From JBJXGE01 sp046154185 (GTDB lineage: Bacteria; Planctomycetota; UBA8108; UBA1146; JAJFFE01): a stretch of 64,000 nt of DNA. Below, one piece after another: positions 42,620 to 51,800 of the stretch (its first letter is position 1; each line of letters begins with the position of its first letter). The translations under genes were made by a program, and so were the position numbers. Below the pieces are notes generated by a model. That model saw only the letters and a program-made list of their open reading frames with translations, searched no databases and had not been told where the DNA came from. Location of the stretch: positions 54,370 through 118,369 of the forward strand of contig JBJXGE010000038.1 in NCBI GenBank assembly GCA_046154185.1. The letters run 5' to 3'.

Positions 42620-43027
42620 TTGTCAAAGAACGTACTTCCGCATGTTCAGGCGATCGTTTTGTGCGACCATATCTATCGCGACGACGAAACCGGCAAGTGT
42701 GTGATCGCCGGCACGTTTAACCGTGTGTATCTCAACAGTTTCCCAGGCGAGTATCAGCCGGCCTCGATCTACCTAAACCTGAGCGACTTCCACGGCAATC
42801 ACTCGATACGGTTTCGGTTCATGCGGCTATCGGATCACTCGCTACTCGAGGAGAGCCCGCCGTTTGAACTCGTGCACGAGGATCGTCGCGAACACCACGA
42901 GTGCATCTTCGATTTGCCGCCGCTCGAGTTCCCCGAGGAAGGTCGCTATACGCTCGAGATCCTGTACGACGACGACACGATCGGTCACGCCGACGTCGAA
43001 GCGTTGAAGACGCCGCCGCAGGAGTAG
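42620..43027 (+). CDS. DUF6941-like conserved protein
   Basis: 135 aa from TTG 42620, chosen because GAGGA (42609-42613) lies 6 nt upstream and the residues before it are low-complexity Arg/Ala. ALPHVQAIVLCDHIYRD-type opening (exact: LPHVQAIVLCDHIYRDDETG), then GTFNRVYLNSFPGEYQP, suggests the beta-sandwich DUF6941 family often found in environmental bacteria; the family name is from memory. The function is unknown. No signal peptide. Confidence 0.65.
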   Translation: MSKNVLPHVQAIVLCDHIYRDDETGKCVIAGTFNRVYLNSFPGEYQPASIYLNLSDFHGNHSIRFRFMRLSDHSLLEESPPFELVHEDRREHHECIFDLPPLEFPEEGRYTLEILYDDDTIGHADVEALKTPPQE

Positions 43028-43062
43028 CTAGTGTCGTATCAGGAAACCTTGGCGCGAGGCGA

Positions 43063-43172
43063 CCCTGGGAGCGCGGGCCTCCGGCCCGCTCTAGTGAGCG
43101 CATCGCAAGCCGTGGGTTCATCGCGCGCAAGCGCGATCGGGCGGAGCGGGCGAGACGCCCGCGCTCCCAGGG
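43063..43172. repeat. intergenic inverted repeat, GGGAGCGCGGGC type
   Basis: Arms ccctgggagcgcgggc (43063-43078) and gcccgcgctcccaggg (43157-43172) are perfect 16-bp complements. The interior has further small hairpins, including gcgcgcaagcgcga and gagcgggcgagacgcccgc. It lies between the DUF6941-like gene and two small minus-strand genes. The same style of element is common in GC-rich environmental genomes; no coding frame is seen inside. Confidence 0.8.
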
Positions 43173-43213
43173 AACGCACGTCATGAGTTCATCGCGTGCG
43201 AGAAGAGTGCGCA

Positions 43214-43552
43214 CTAGGTTTCTGCGTCGCGCGCGCGAATGCGCTGATATTGCGCGCGGAGCGCGGCTTGCCGACCCGGCTTGAACGACGCGAGTTGTAC
43301 CGCGAAGAGTTCGTCACAACGATGGCGCGCGAGCAAGGCCGTTATGCGAGCGGAGAGCTTGGGACTCGTATCCCGCAAGAGCGGCGCAATCCGCTCCATA
43401 TCGGCGGCGTCGAGCGACGGGGCGAGCTGCTGAAAAAGCGCCCGTCGCTCGCGGCCGTCCGCGGCCAAGACCGCAGCGAGCAACGCGCTCTTGTCGAGTG
43501 AGCCGACCAACGCATCAGCATTCGAATCGGGGATATCAACCGCATCGCTCAC
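43214..43552 (-). CDS. small helical protein, unknown
   Basis: 112 aa, rich in Ala, Leu and Arg and likely all helical (ALFQQLAPSLDAADMERIAP, LSARITALLARHRCDELFAV). The frame keeps a good third-position GC bias, and a small basic-protein gene starts 24 nt upstream on the same strand, so the two may be co-transcribed. I do not recognise the family. Confidence 0.5.
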   Translation of the reverse strand: MSDAVDIPDSNADALVGSLDKSALLAAVLAADGRERRALFQQLAPSLDAADMERIAPLLRDTSPKLSARITALLARHRCDELFAVQLASFKPGRQAALRAQYQRIRARDAET

Positions 43553-43575
43553 GAAGACTCACTCGGCCAGTGCGA

Positions 43576-43779
43576 CTACTCGGCTTTGGCCTTTTTGTTG
43601 TGCTTCTTCTCATACATGGCCTTCGTGCTCTTCAGCTTGAGGAGCTTCCGGCCCGCACGTTTGACCAACTTCTTCGCCGCGCGCACTTCCAAAAGTTTGC
43701 CGGTCTTCTCGATCTTCTTGAGATGCTCGCGGCGTTTCTTCAACACCTCCGCGACTTTCTCCGGGCTGTGCTTGGGCAT
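43576..43779 (-). CDS. small basic protein, unknown
   Basis: 67 aa, with about 22 Lys/Arg residues and a coiled-coil look (EVLKKRREHLKKIEKTGKLL, LKLKSTKAMYEKKHNKKAKA). Nucleic-acid binding is plausible from composition but not shown. A small gene of this kind could be missed by annotation; the possibility that it is a chance frame cannot be excluded. Confidence 0.5.
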   Translation of the reverse strand: MPKHSPEKVAEVLKKRREHLKKIEKTGKLLEVRAAKKLVKRAGRKLLKLKSTKAMYEKKHNKKAKAE

Positions 43780-43914
43780 CGTTCTCCGAATCTGTCCTTA
43801 AACGTCGATCTCTGCGGTGACAACCGACCCCGAGGTCGGTCAACGAAACGCGGTATTGTAGCGAGCACGCGTCGCCGAGCCAGAGACGAAGCGAGAATTT
43901 GCGGATCGCCGGAA

Positions 43915-44622
43915 TTACTGGAGCCCGAGGTGGCGTTCAATGCGCTCGAGGCGCGCCCGCACGGCGTCGAGTTCGGCCCGGACCGCCGCCGCGGTCGAAC
44001 TCGATCCCGCGCCGCCGGCGCTGGCATGGTGGCTGGCCGCAGTTTCTCCACCGCTGCCGAAACCGCCGCTTTCGAGCTCGGCGCCGCGCGCCTCCACCTC
44101 GCGGAGCGCCGCCATCTCTCTCGGCTCGTAAAAATTGTGCGTGACGCGAACGCCGCGCTTCACGCCAGCCTCCGTGAGGCGCACGATCAATGGCCAAGGT
44201 CGCGTGCGCAAAGTTTCGAGCACGGCCTCCAAGGTCGGCAAGTCCGCGATCGGCTTCATGCGGCTTGCGCGCTGCCGCAACTCGCCGAGACTCTGCGCGC
44301 CGCGCAACAGCAACTCGCCGATGATCGCTTTTTGCGGCCCATCGAGCTCGAGCGACGCGGTCAACTCTTGTCGCCACTTCTCGGTCCGACCCGACGCCGG
44401 ATAAACGACCGTCACCAAGTTGCGGCTCTTGAGGTCATCGAGCACTTGGCTGACTTCCTCTTCGATGTATTCCACCAACGGCTCTCGATTGTTTTTCTGA
44501 TTGCAACCGGCGACGAGCGCGTTCAGCGTCATCGGATAGTACTGCGGAGTCGACAAACTCTTCTCGATGAGCACGCCGATCACCCGCCGCTCCGCCGCCC
44601 TCAGCACAAAAGGCTCGACCAT
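43915..44622 (-). CDS. YceH family protein (DUF480)
   Basis: 235 aa from ATG 44622, with GAGGAGG about 6 nt upstream. AAERRVIGVLIEKSLSTPQYYPMTLNALVAGCNQKNNREP is the family signature (read here in part: LSTPQYYPMTLNALVAGCNQ), followed by VSQVLDDLKSRNLV and GPQKAIIGELLLRG, a two-winged-helix fold. Members are widespread with unsettled function, perhaps transcription-related. The C-terminal 50 residues are variable and end in a short coiled coil. Antisense frames in this region are shadows. Confidence 0.9.
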   Translation of the reverse strand: MVEPFVLRAAERRVIGVLIEKSLSTPQYYPMTLNALVAGCNQKNNREPLVEYIEEEVSQVLDDLKSRNLVTVVYPASGRTEKWRQELTASLELDGPQKAIIGELLLRGAQSLGELRQRASRMKPIADLPTLEAVLETLRTRPWPLIVRLTEAGVKRGVRVTHNFYEPREMAALREVEARGAELESGGFGSGGETAASHHASAGGAGSSSTAAAVRAELDAVRARLERIERHLGLQ

Positions 44623-45045
44623 GGTTCGCCTCCTCGACCGGCAACTATCCAAAGACGCGCAGACGGGTGCAAGAGGAAGACGCGGAAGTGGGAATCCAAG
44701 ATCACACTGTTGTCGTGGCCGGGAGGCGGAATCGGGGGCAAGGACTTGTGGTTCGACCGTCTTGGCCGCGCATTTCGAACGAAGCCGATGTCGATAGAGT
44801 CGAGGCTCTTGCTGACTTAATGCGAATCTCGCGGCGCGATGTCCGGACGCAGCTTATTCAAGCAAATGGTGGATGACTCGACATCGGCGACGTCGCGTCT
44901 CCGTCGCAAAACTCGTTCTCAGCGGCCGGCTCGCTCGTCCTCGTACGAAAAGGAGGTAGCCCGTGGAAACGGGGTAATCAACTTCCAACTCCAGGTCTAC
45001 TCTTACTGTCTTGACGTGCTTCGGACCAAAAAAAGGAGGCCCTTC
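44623..45045. other. non-coding leader region of the dockerin protein gene, no gene seen
   Basis: 423 nt without a plausible gene. Two strong ribosome-binding sites occur: AGGAGG at 44951-44956 and AGGAGG at 45034-45039. The second serves the ATG at 45046. The first precedes a minimal four-codon reading frame, GTG GAA ACG GGG TAA (44963-44977), which may be chance or a leader-peptide remnant. No clear promoter or hairpin terminator was identified. Confidence 0.4.
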
Positions 45046-46116
45046 ATGCGTTCAGCTGTGAACTCGCTCGCAATACTGGCGGCGACCATTGCACTCGTCT
45101 CTCCGACGATCCTCTCGGCGCAGGGCGAGACCCCGCTGCCGATTCTCGCTACGGTGCCTTTCCCCGGCAGCTCGATTGGCGACATCTGCTTCGATCAGCT
45201 GGCGAATCTCGTTTACGTCGTCGACTCGGCGAACAACGACACCCACGTATATTCCTCGACGCTCATGTACTTGGGCGTGAACCCAGGGCCGTTCCCGGCG
45301 AACACGCAGGTGGTGGGAGTGACCTCTGAACCCACCGTCGGCGCCGTGATCTGGGTGGTTCGTGATCTCGCGACCAACGTCGAGTCGGTGTTCGCAGCCG
45401 TGAACATCGCGTCGGCGCCCTTCTTCGTGTCGAACATAGCGGGTTCACCAGGGAGCGCGAACCTCGGCGTCGATGCCCCTGCGGGGCTAGGGAACGTGCT
45501 CGTCTTGAACGACGTCGGCAACGTTGCGACCACTGCATCCGACTACTTCGGGGTCCAGATCCTTGGGCCGGTTGCTAACCCCGGCGGAGTGAGCCTTGGG
45601 ATCTCTCACCTCACCGGATCCTTCATCGCTCACACCACGTTTCAACTCACCGGGGCGCTCTCGGTCGTGCTCATGGACGTCTTCACGGGTCTCGCCGTCG
45701 ACACGGTCGGAGTGCTGACATCGCCGATCGGAACCCAGTCGCCAGGGTTCGACTTCGGACCACTCACGCCGGTAGGCGCGAACACGATCTACACCGGCGA
45801 CATACTCACGAACACGATCTCGCTGTCGACCTTCCAGCGCACATTCCTGCGGGGCGACGCCAACAGCGACTCGCTGATGAATATCGCCGACGTGCTCTTC
45901 CTCCTAGGAACGCTCTTTGGTGGCGGCCCCGCTTCGACGTGCGTGGACGCCGCCGACGCCAACGATGATGGCACCATCAATATTGGCGACCCACTTTCCG
46001 TTCTGAATACTCTCTTTCTCGGCACCGGTCCCCTTCCGCCTCCTTTCGGTTTCTGCGGGTTCGACCCCACGCCCGACGCGAACCGATGCGCCGTGAGCGC
46101 GCCGATCTGCCCATAA
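45046..46116 (+). CDS. secreted dockerin-domain protein
   Basis: 356 aa from ATG 45046, with AGGAGG six nt upstream; the longer open frame before it has no such site. The signal peptide is MRSAVNSLAILAATIALVSPTILSAQ (residues 1-26 in part). The body (PILATVPFPGSSIGDICFDQ, LVYVVDSANNDTHVYSSTL) reads as a beta-propeller-like unit, and the C-terminus has two dockerin-like repeats (GDANSDSLMNIADVLFLLGT and DANDDGTINIGDPLSVLNT) plus a short Cys-containing end. It resembles one unit of the 1158-aa protein at 10645. Partner and function are unknown. Confidence 0.83.
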   Translation: MRSAVNSLAILAATIALVSPTILSAQGETPLPILATVPFPGSSIGDICFDQLANLVYVVDSANNDTHVYSSTLMYLGVNPGPFPANTQVVGVTSEPTVGAVIWVVRDLATNVESVFAAVNIASAPFFVSNIAGSPGSANLGVDAPAGLGNVLVLNDVGNVATTASDYFGVQILGPVANPGGVSLGISHLTGSFIAHTTFQLTGALSVVLMDVFTGLAVDTVGVLTSPIGTQSPGFDFGPLTPVGANTIYTGDILTNTISLSTFQRTFLRGDANSDSLMNIADVLFLLGTLFGGGPASTCVDAADANDDGTINIGDPLSVLNTLFLGTGPLPPPFGFCGFDPTPDANRCAVSAPICP

Positions 46117-46265
46117 CGAGCGAATTGGCGATAGCTGGACGTGCTAGGTGCAAATGGTGCTTTGAACACGGAGCGAGCGTCCGAGGTTCGTGTGCCCGGG
46201 GAGACGACGTCGTCAGGGTGGACGTCTCGTTTCCCCGGGCGTGCGGACCGCCACCGGCCCGAACG

Positions 46266-47282
46266 CTAATCCACTCGGCCGCCGCCGTGAAACGCCTGGG
46301 ACGGGAGCCGGCCGTGCCAAATGAGATGGGCGTTGCTGAGCTGCGCGCACTCACTGCGACTCGGCGGCGCATAGACGAACCGAAACGTGTGTCCCCAGTT
46401 GAGGGTCGCCATCGCAACAGGCTTCACTTCGCTTCCGCTTTCGATCACGAACCAACGTGGATCCGCAGTGTCGATGATCGTCTCGCGCGTTTCGCCGGGC
46501 TGCAGCACGACAACGTGGGACTCCGACAACGCGATGTTTCGTTCGATCGGTTGGGCAAGTACGTAGCGTTTCTCGTCGACGGACACCGAACTCAATTCAA
46601 AGGCGCCGAGATTGGGTAGGTCGATGATTGCCAGTGGGGCATCGGAAGCGTTTTGCAGCAGGATTTTGACTTTGACCGGGAGCGGCGTTACGCGCGGCTC
46701 GTTCGCCGGCGCCTCCGGCGCGATCGTGACGATTCCGATGCCGATGGCGCACCAGCGATGGTCGCGGATGATCGCTGTGCCGTCGGATCCGAGCGCGAGC
46801 GCCACCTCCATCGGCACTTGCACGCCGCCGCGTTCACCCAGTCGCTTTTCCATATCGAGGCCAAGGCCCTGCTGAACGTAGTAGCGTTCAATGCCGTATT
46901 TGACCGCCATGCCGCTGCCAAACCACCACTGCGGATCTCCGATGCGGCCCTTGATGTAGATCGGCCCGGCGGGTCGGTCGCCGGTCGCGTATTCGAGCTC
47001 GGCGAGACCGTCGTCACTCTCGCGTAGCGCTACAAACACTCTTCGCGAGCGTTCGTTGATGTGCGCCTTGAGTTCACCGCGGATTTCGTCAGGTGCGATG
47101 CGATTGATGGGATAAGAAAGTCGCACGAAGTCGCCCATGAAGATGTCACGTGGGTCGATGGGCGCCGTTCGCATCCAGATCGTGCGACCCGAGAGGAGCA
47201 CGGCCTCGCGCTTCCCGGCCATGAACGCGAGCACCGCGAATTGTAAGGCGACGGCGGCGATGACGAAGCCGGTGCGTTTCAT
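46266..47282 (-). CDS. GDYXXLXY-domain membrane-anchored protein
   Basis: 338 aa. An N-terminal helix (about residues 5-22) is followed by PIDPRDIFMGDFVRLSYPI, the GDYxxLxY motif with Tyr replaced by Phe in the first position. Related proteins usually pair with a DUF2157 membrane protein, and the upstream neighbour here is one, overlapping by 4 nt. The C-terminal part is beta-rich (VKVKILLQNASDAPLAIIDL). The function is unknown. Coupled translation suggests the two form a complex. Confidence 0.8.
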   Translation of the reverse strand: MKRTGFVIAAVALQFAVLAFMAGKREAVLLSGRTIWMRTAPIDPRDIFMGDFVRLSYPINRIAPDEIRGELKAHINERSRRVFVALRESDDGLAELEYATGDRPAGPIYIKGRIGDPQWWFGSGMAVKYGIERYYVQQGLGLDMEKRLGERGGVQVPMEVALALGSDGTAIIRDHRWCAIGIGIVTIAPEAPANEPRVTPLPVKVKILLQNASDAPLAIIDLPNLGAFELSSVSVDEKRYVLAQPIERNIALSESHVVVLQPGETRETIIDTADPRWFVIESGSEVKPVAMATLNWGHTFRFVYAPPSRSECAQLSNAHLIWHGRLPSQAFHGGGRVD

Positions 47283-48619
47283 GCTGGTAGTCCGGTTGTA
47301 GGCGTTTGTTGCTGGCGCTTTTTCTTGGCTTTCGAGTAGACGATCCCGATCGCGAAAATGCCGGCGCCAACCGCGAGAAAAACCAACGATCGCGCAATGA
47401 GGCTATCGAAGAGATCGACGTACCGCGTGACGGCGAGGATGGCGAAGAGCACGCATCCGGCGGCGACGCGCCCGACCTCCACGCGCTGACACCCCGAGAT
47501 CAGGAGCGCGAGGGCCGCGATTATATAAATCACGTTAAAGCAAATCGCGCCGGTCAGCCCGTCGCCCGCGGCACCCCAGCCGAGACCCACCCACGAGCTC
47601 AGCATCATGACGAGAGCCACGGGTACGACGAGGTGGTCGAGGCGGAGCCCGTTCGTCCGGCGTTGCTCGCCGGCGCCCTTTAGTAACGCCAGCGACCACA
47701 GCACCACCGCTCCCACCGCCACGACTCCGAAATATACGAGTCCGACGCGCGATCGATCGTCGATGGTAATCGGATCCAACAGATCTTCAGACACGTCGGC
47801 GAAAGTCAGGGCGTAAAGCATTCCCCAGAAAAACACGGACGCCAAGAGGGTGAAGTGCCCCGGGCGAAACGGTTCAATCGGGTGGAAGCGGATCAGTTGT
47901 CCCATGGCGATGAAGCACGATGCCGTGCACGTGAGGACGGGCAGTATCAACGCGTCGTCGATCTTCGACACAGCAAAGGCCAACGTCACCTGAAAGCTGA
48001 TGATCGTCGCGATCAGCAATACTTTGGAGCGCAGCGACCAGGCTAGCGGGCCAATCCCGAGGAGGATGATCCAGGGCGGCGTGTGCGCGGTGTTTCGAAA
48101 TTCGATCGTTTCGAATCCACTCCACAACGCAAACAGAATCGTCGCGATCACTCCATGGGAAAGCGATGGGAGCGCCCAGGCCAAGCACAATGCGGCGCCG
48201 CCCCAGGCCAAAAACGCGTCCGGGTAGTGCTCGTCGAGATGATAGATCTGGCCGACGAGCCAGATGCCCGCGCCGAAGAGCATCGTTCCGAGCACGTGCA
48301 ACGCCTCGCCGAGCTCCGGGTGTCCGCCGACCTTTCGCCGCAGGCGAAAAGCGAATCCATGGGCGAGCGCAAGCGTCACGAACACGAGGCTGAGTTTTGC
48401 GAATTTGGGCATCGTCGCCCAGTTGTATGCAAAGAAGAGGATGACGCCGAGACCGAAGATCGTCGCGCCGAGACTCGAGAACACAATCGCGCCCCACGGC
48501 AGCGCTTTTCTCGGCGTCGGATAAATCGCGCGTATTCGGTCGGCGACGGTTTGATCGATGGCGCCTGATTGCTCCCACCTGGCGAGCTCTTCGTGCAGCC
48601 AGCGAATATGCGAATTCAT
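47279..48619 (-). CDS. DUF2157 multipass membrane protein
   Basis: 446 aa, opening with a soluble helical domain (HEELARWEQSGAIDQTVADRI) and then ten or more hydrophobic segments, including SSLGATIFGLGVILFFAYNW, the typical DUF2157 start. It is an inner-membrane protein of unknown function. The gene order (DUF2157 then GDYXXLXY, overlapping) is the usual arrangement. Confidence 0.87.
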   Translation of the reverse strand: MNSHIRWLHEELARWEQSGAIDQTVADRIRAIYPTPRKALPWGAIVFSSLGATIFGLGVILFFAYNWATMPKFAKLSLVFVTLALAHGFAFRLRRKVGGHPELGEALHVLGTMLFGAGIWLVGQIYHLDEHYPDAFLAWGGAALCLAWALPSLSHGVIATILFALWSGFETIEFRNTAHTPPWIILLGIGPLAWSLRSKVLLIATIISFQVTLAFAVSKIDDALILPVLTCTASCFIAMGQLIRFHPIEPFRPGHFTLLASVFFWGMLYALTFADVSEDLLDPITIDDRSRVGLVYFGVVAVGAVVLWSLALLKGAGEQRRTNGLRLDHLVVPVALVMMLSSWVGLGWGAAGDGLTGAICFNVIYIIAALALLISGCQRVEVGRVAAGCVLFAILAVTRYVDLFDSLIARSLVFLAVGAGIFAIGIVYSKAKKKRQQQTPTTGLPA

Positions 48620-48854
48620 GCTCGCGATTCTAACTCGGTTGGATTTGGCGTCGAGTCCGTCTCAACGCGCAGCATTGCGCCAGTTGAATGATCCTCGCGA
48701 CGAGAGCGTCTACCCGATATCTCGAATTCACGCAGGTGGCGCCCTGCGGTGACTCTCTCGCGTTCTCTGGATGGTTCCGGGAGGTTTCTCGTGCGGTCTA
48801 CCATTGCGGTCATTCCTAGGGAACAGTGAATGTTCGTGAGGATGCCATCGCGCG

Positions 48855-51800
48855 CTACCCGTGCGTCACTGTCTTCGACGTATTCGCACTCGCGCCGCCG
48901 CCGTCGACCGCCGCCTCCATCTCGTACAACCGCATCAATCCCGCCGCGGGGTGCCGCGTGCGCAGCGACTCGGCGGAATCTTCCGGGCAATCGTCGACGA
49001 GTTGTTGGAGGATTTCGGCGGCGCGGGCGAGATGGCTGCGCGCGACGCCGGGGCGGGCGCGATCGTGGAACATGCAGGCAAACGTGTGCTGCACTTCCAT
49101 CTCGAGCGCGCGATCGCCGAGCGCTTGCGAGCGCGCGAGCGCGGACTCGAGCGTCCGGACGGCGCCGGGCAGATCGGCACCATGTGTGCGACGACCGCCC
49201 TCGATCGCGCCGCGCAGGCGCAGCGCGCGCGCGTTGAGCGGGCTCAGCCCGAGATCGCAGGCGATCTCGAGCGCTTCTTGGCAAAGCGAGCCCGCGCGCG
49301 TCGCGTCGCCGGCGATCTGCGCGAGTTCGCCCTCTTGGAGCAGCACACGACAACGACCCTCGAGGATTCCCAACTCGCCGAAGATCTCGCGGGCGGTCGC
49401 GACCTCTTGGTGGCCGGCGCTTTCAAGTCGATCACGACTGCGAATGCGCGACAACAGCAGCCACGCCTCCGCCTCGATGCGGTCGACTTCCAACGCATCG
49501 CTGAGCGCGAGCGATGCCTGCGCCAACTCCTCGGCGACCTCGCGGCGTCCGAGGAGCAGAAACGCCTCGCCCAACCACGTCAGCACATGCGCCACGCCGG
49601 TCTCGTGACGATGCTCGAGGTAGGTGCGCAGCCCGCGGTTCAGCGAGCTGAGCGCCCGGCCATAGTCGCCGCGATGCAGCTGCAAGAGCCCCACTTGCAC
49701 GCTGATTTCAGCGACCAGCAATCGCTCCGGCTGCTGCGCCATCGCGTTCAAGCCGCGCTGAAACGCTTCGAGCGCCGCCTCGATCTCGCCTTGCAGTCGG
49801 AAGATGATTCCGAGTTGCAAGCAGTAGCGTGCTGCCGCCACGCCATGATCGCCCGCAACCCGCAAACCGCGCCGCAGCGTGGCGCGCGCAAGCTCGAGCT
49901 CGCCGCGATCTCGCAGCAAATCACCAAGCTCCGAACAAGTCTCGAGAAAATTGTCGTGCTGGCTAGCGCCGTTCGACACCCGCGCGAGGATACCCTGCCG
50001 AACATGAATTGCCTCGTCGCGCTCGGAGCGCGAGCGATAGTCGATCGGCAGCGCCGGCAGCGCGGGCGCCACCTCTTGCCGCACTCGCACTTTTTGGTGC
50101 AGCGCGTAGAGCCGGAAGTTGCGCGCGCCTTCGGCGGCTTGCCCCATGTGGAATGCGACCGTGCCGAGCGCCCCGAGCAAGCGAATCGTTTGCTGCTCGT
50201 CGCCGATTTCCGACTGCACGACAAACGCGCCTTGGAACGACTGCGCCGACTCGAGCCACGCGCCGATGCGCGCGTAGAAATAGCCGAGCCGCTCCGCGAC
50301 GCGCGCTTCTAGAAGTCGTGCGCCGCTCGCGCGCGCGATCGGCTGCGCCTCGAGTAACAACTGTTGCGCTTGATCGTGTTCGCCCGCCTGCTCGACCAGC
50401 GCGGAGAGCCGCAACAACGACTCCACGATATGCGTCGGCGTGCCCTGAATCTGCGCGAGTCGCAGGTACTGTTCCTCGAAACGCCGCGCTTCGACGAACT
50501 CGCCGCGTCGAAAATGCACTTCTTGCGTGACCAGGCACAGTTCCAGAAACTCCGGATCGTCCGTCAGCTCGCCGAGCTGCGAGGCTTTGAAACCATCGCG
50601 ACAATAGCGCATCGTGTCGTCGAGTTCCCGCCGCTCGAGGCAGGTGCGACCGAGACACGCGTAGATCTTCATCCGCTCGGGCGAACGATCGCAGTCTTTG
50701 ACGGCGGCAAACCCGCGCTGGTAGTAGCTCATTTGGCGATCGACCCACTGCCATTGTCCCGCGATATCTCCGATGCGGCGCCACAGACCCGCTTGCGTTT
50801 CCGGCTCGAGTTCCGTCGCTCGATGCTGGATGAGTTTCTCGAGTGACATCAGCACTTGCTCATCGGCCGGCACCGAATCGAGCAACAAGTCGGCGAGCGA
50901 GACGAGCCCCTTCGAAAGTTGATCAATACGCGCGCCCCCACACGCGTCGAGCAGGTCGCAGTAGATCTGCCGCGCGCCCTCGGAGTCATAGAGTCCGAGC
51001 GACTCGTCGGCGGCACGGAATCCCGCTTCGACAATCAGCTCGCGCGGCGCGCCGCTCCGCGCATAGTGATAGTAGATTTCGCGATAACGGCGATTCGGCC
51101 GCGCTTGGTATTCCTCTTGGATCGCCTCGGCGCACGCGCGATGGAGCACGAGCAACTCGCCGTGACCGAGTTTTTCGAGCGCCACTGTGCGCACACGTCC
51201 ACACCGCAACTCGATGCCGCCCCGCACGCGACGCCGCACCCACTGTTCGCGTTCGAGCCGTTCGAGCGCCGCGTCGAGTTGCGCATCCGACAATTCGCGG
51301 CGCGTGTTGCACACGCGCGAGAGGAGCGCGCGCGAAAGCGGCTTGCCGATCGCCGCCAGCGTTTGAATGATCTCGACCAGTTCCGCCGGCAAGCGCGTGA
51401 GTTGTTGCGCGAACTCAAGATCGTAGCGCCCGAAGTCGATCATGCGGCGGACTCGCTCTTCCGGCTGACCTTGGCTATTGAGCGCGCGCTCGCGGAGCAG
51501 ACGAAGCTGCACGTCGAGCGGATTGCCGTGCGTGAGTTGATAGAGTTTCTCGCGTTTCGAAAGCGCGATCTCGGCGCCGAGCTCATCTTCGAGATAGCGC
51601 GCGAACTCTTCGCGGCCGAGACCGCGCAGGACGAGTTGCGTCGTCTCTTGCTCCGAGACATCGATTGGGCACCGCTCGTTGTCGTCGGTCGACAGAATCA
51701 CGGCGAGTCGCGGCGGCGGTGCGAACGGCAAACCACTGCGCCGCCCTTCTTGTCGGGTACGCACGACCCGCGCCAAGGTCTGCAAGAGTTCGCGCGCTAA

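Noticed and set aside
48861..50312. 483-codon rightward frame
   Set aside because: Antisense of the STAND/TPR gene; low-complexity shadow.
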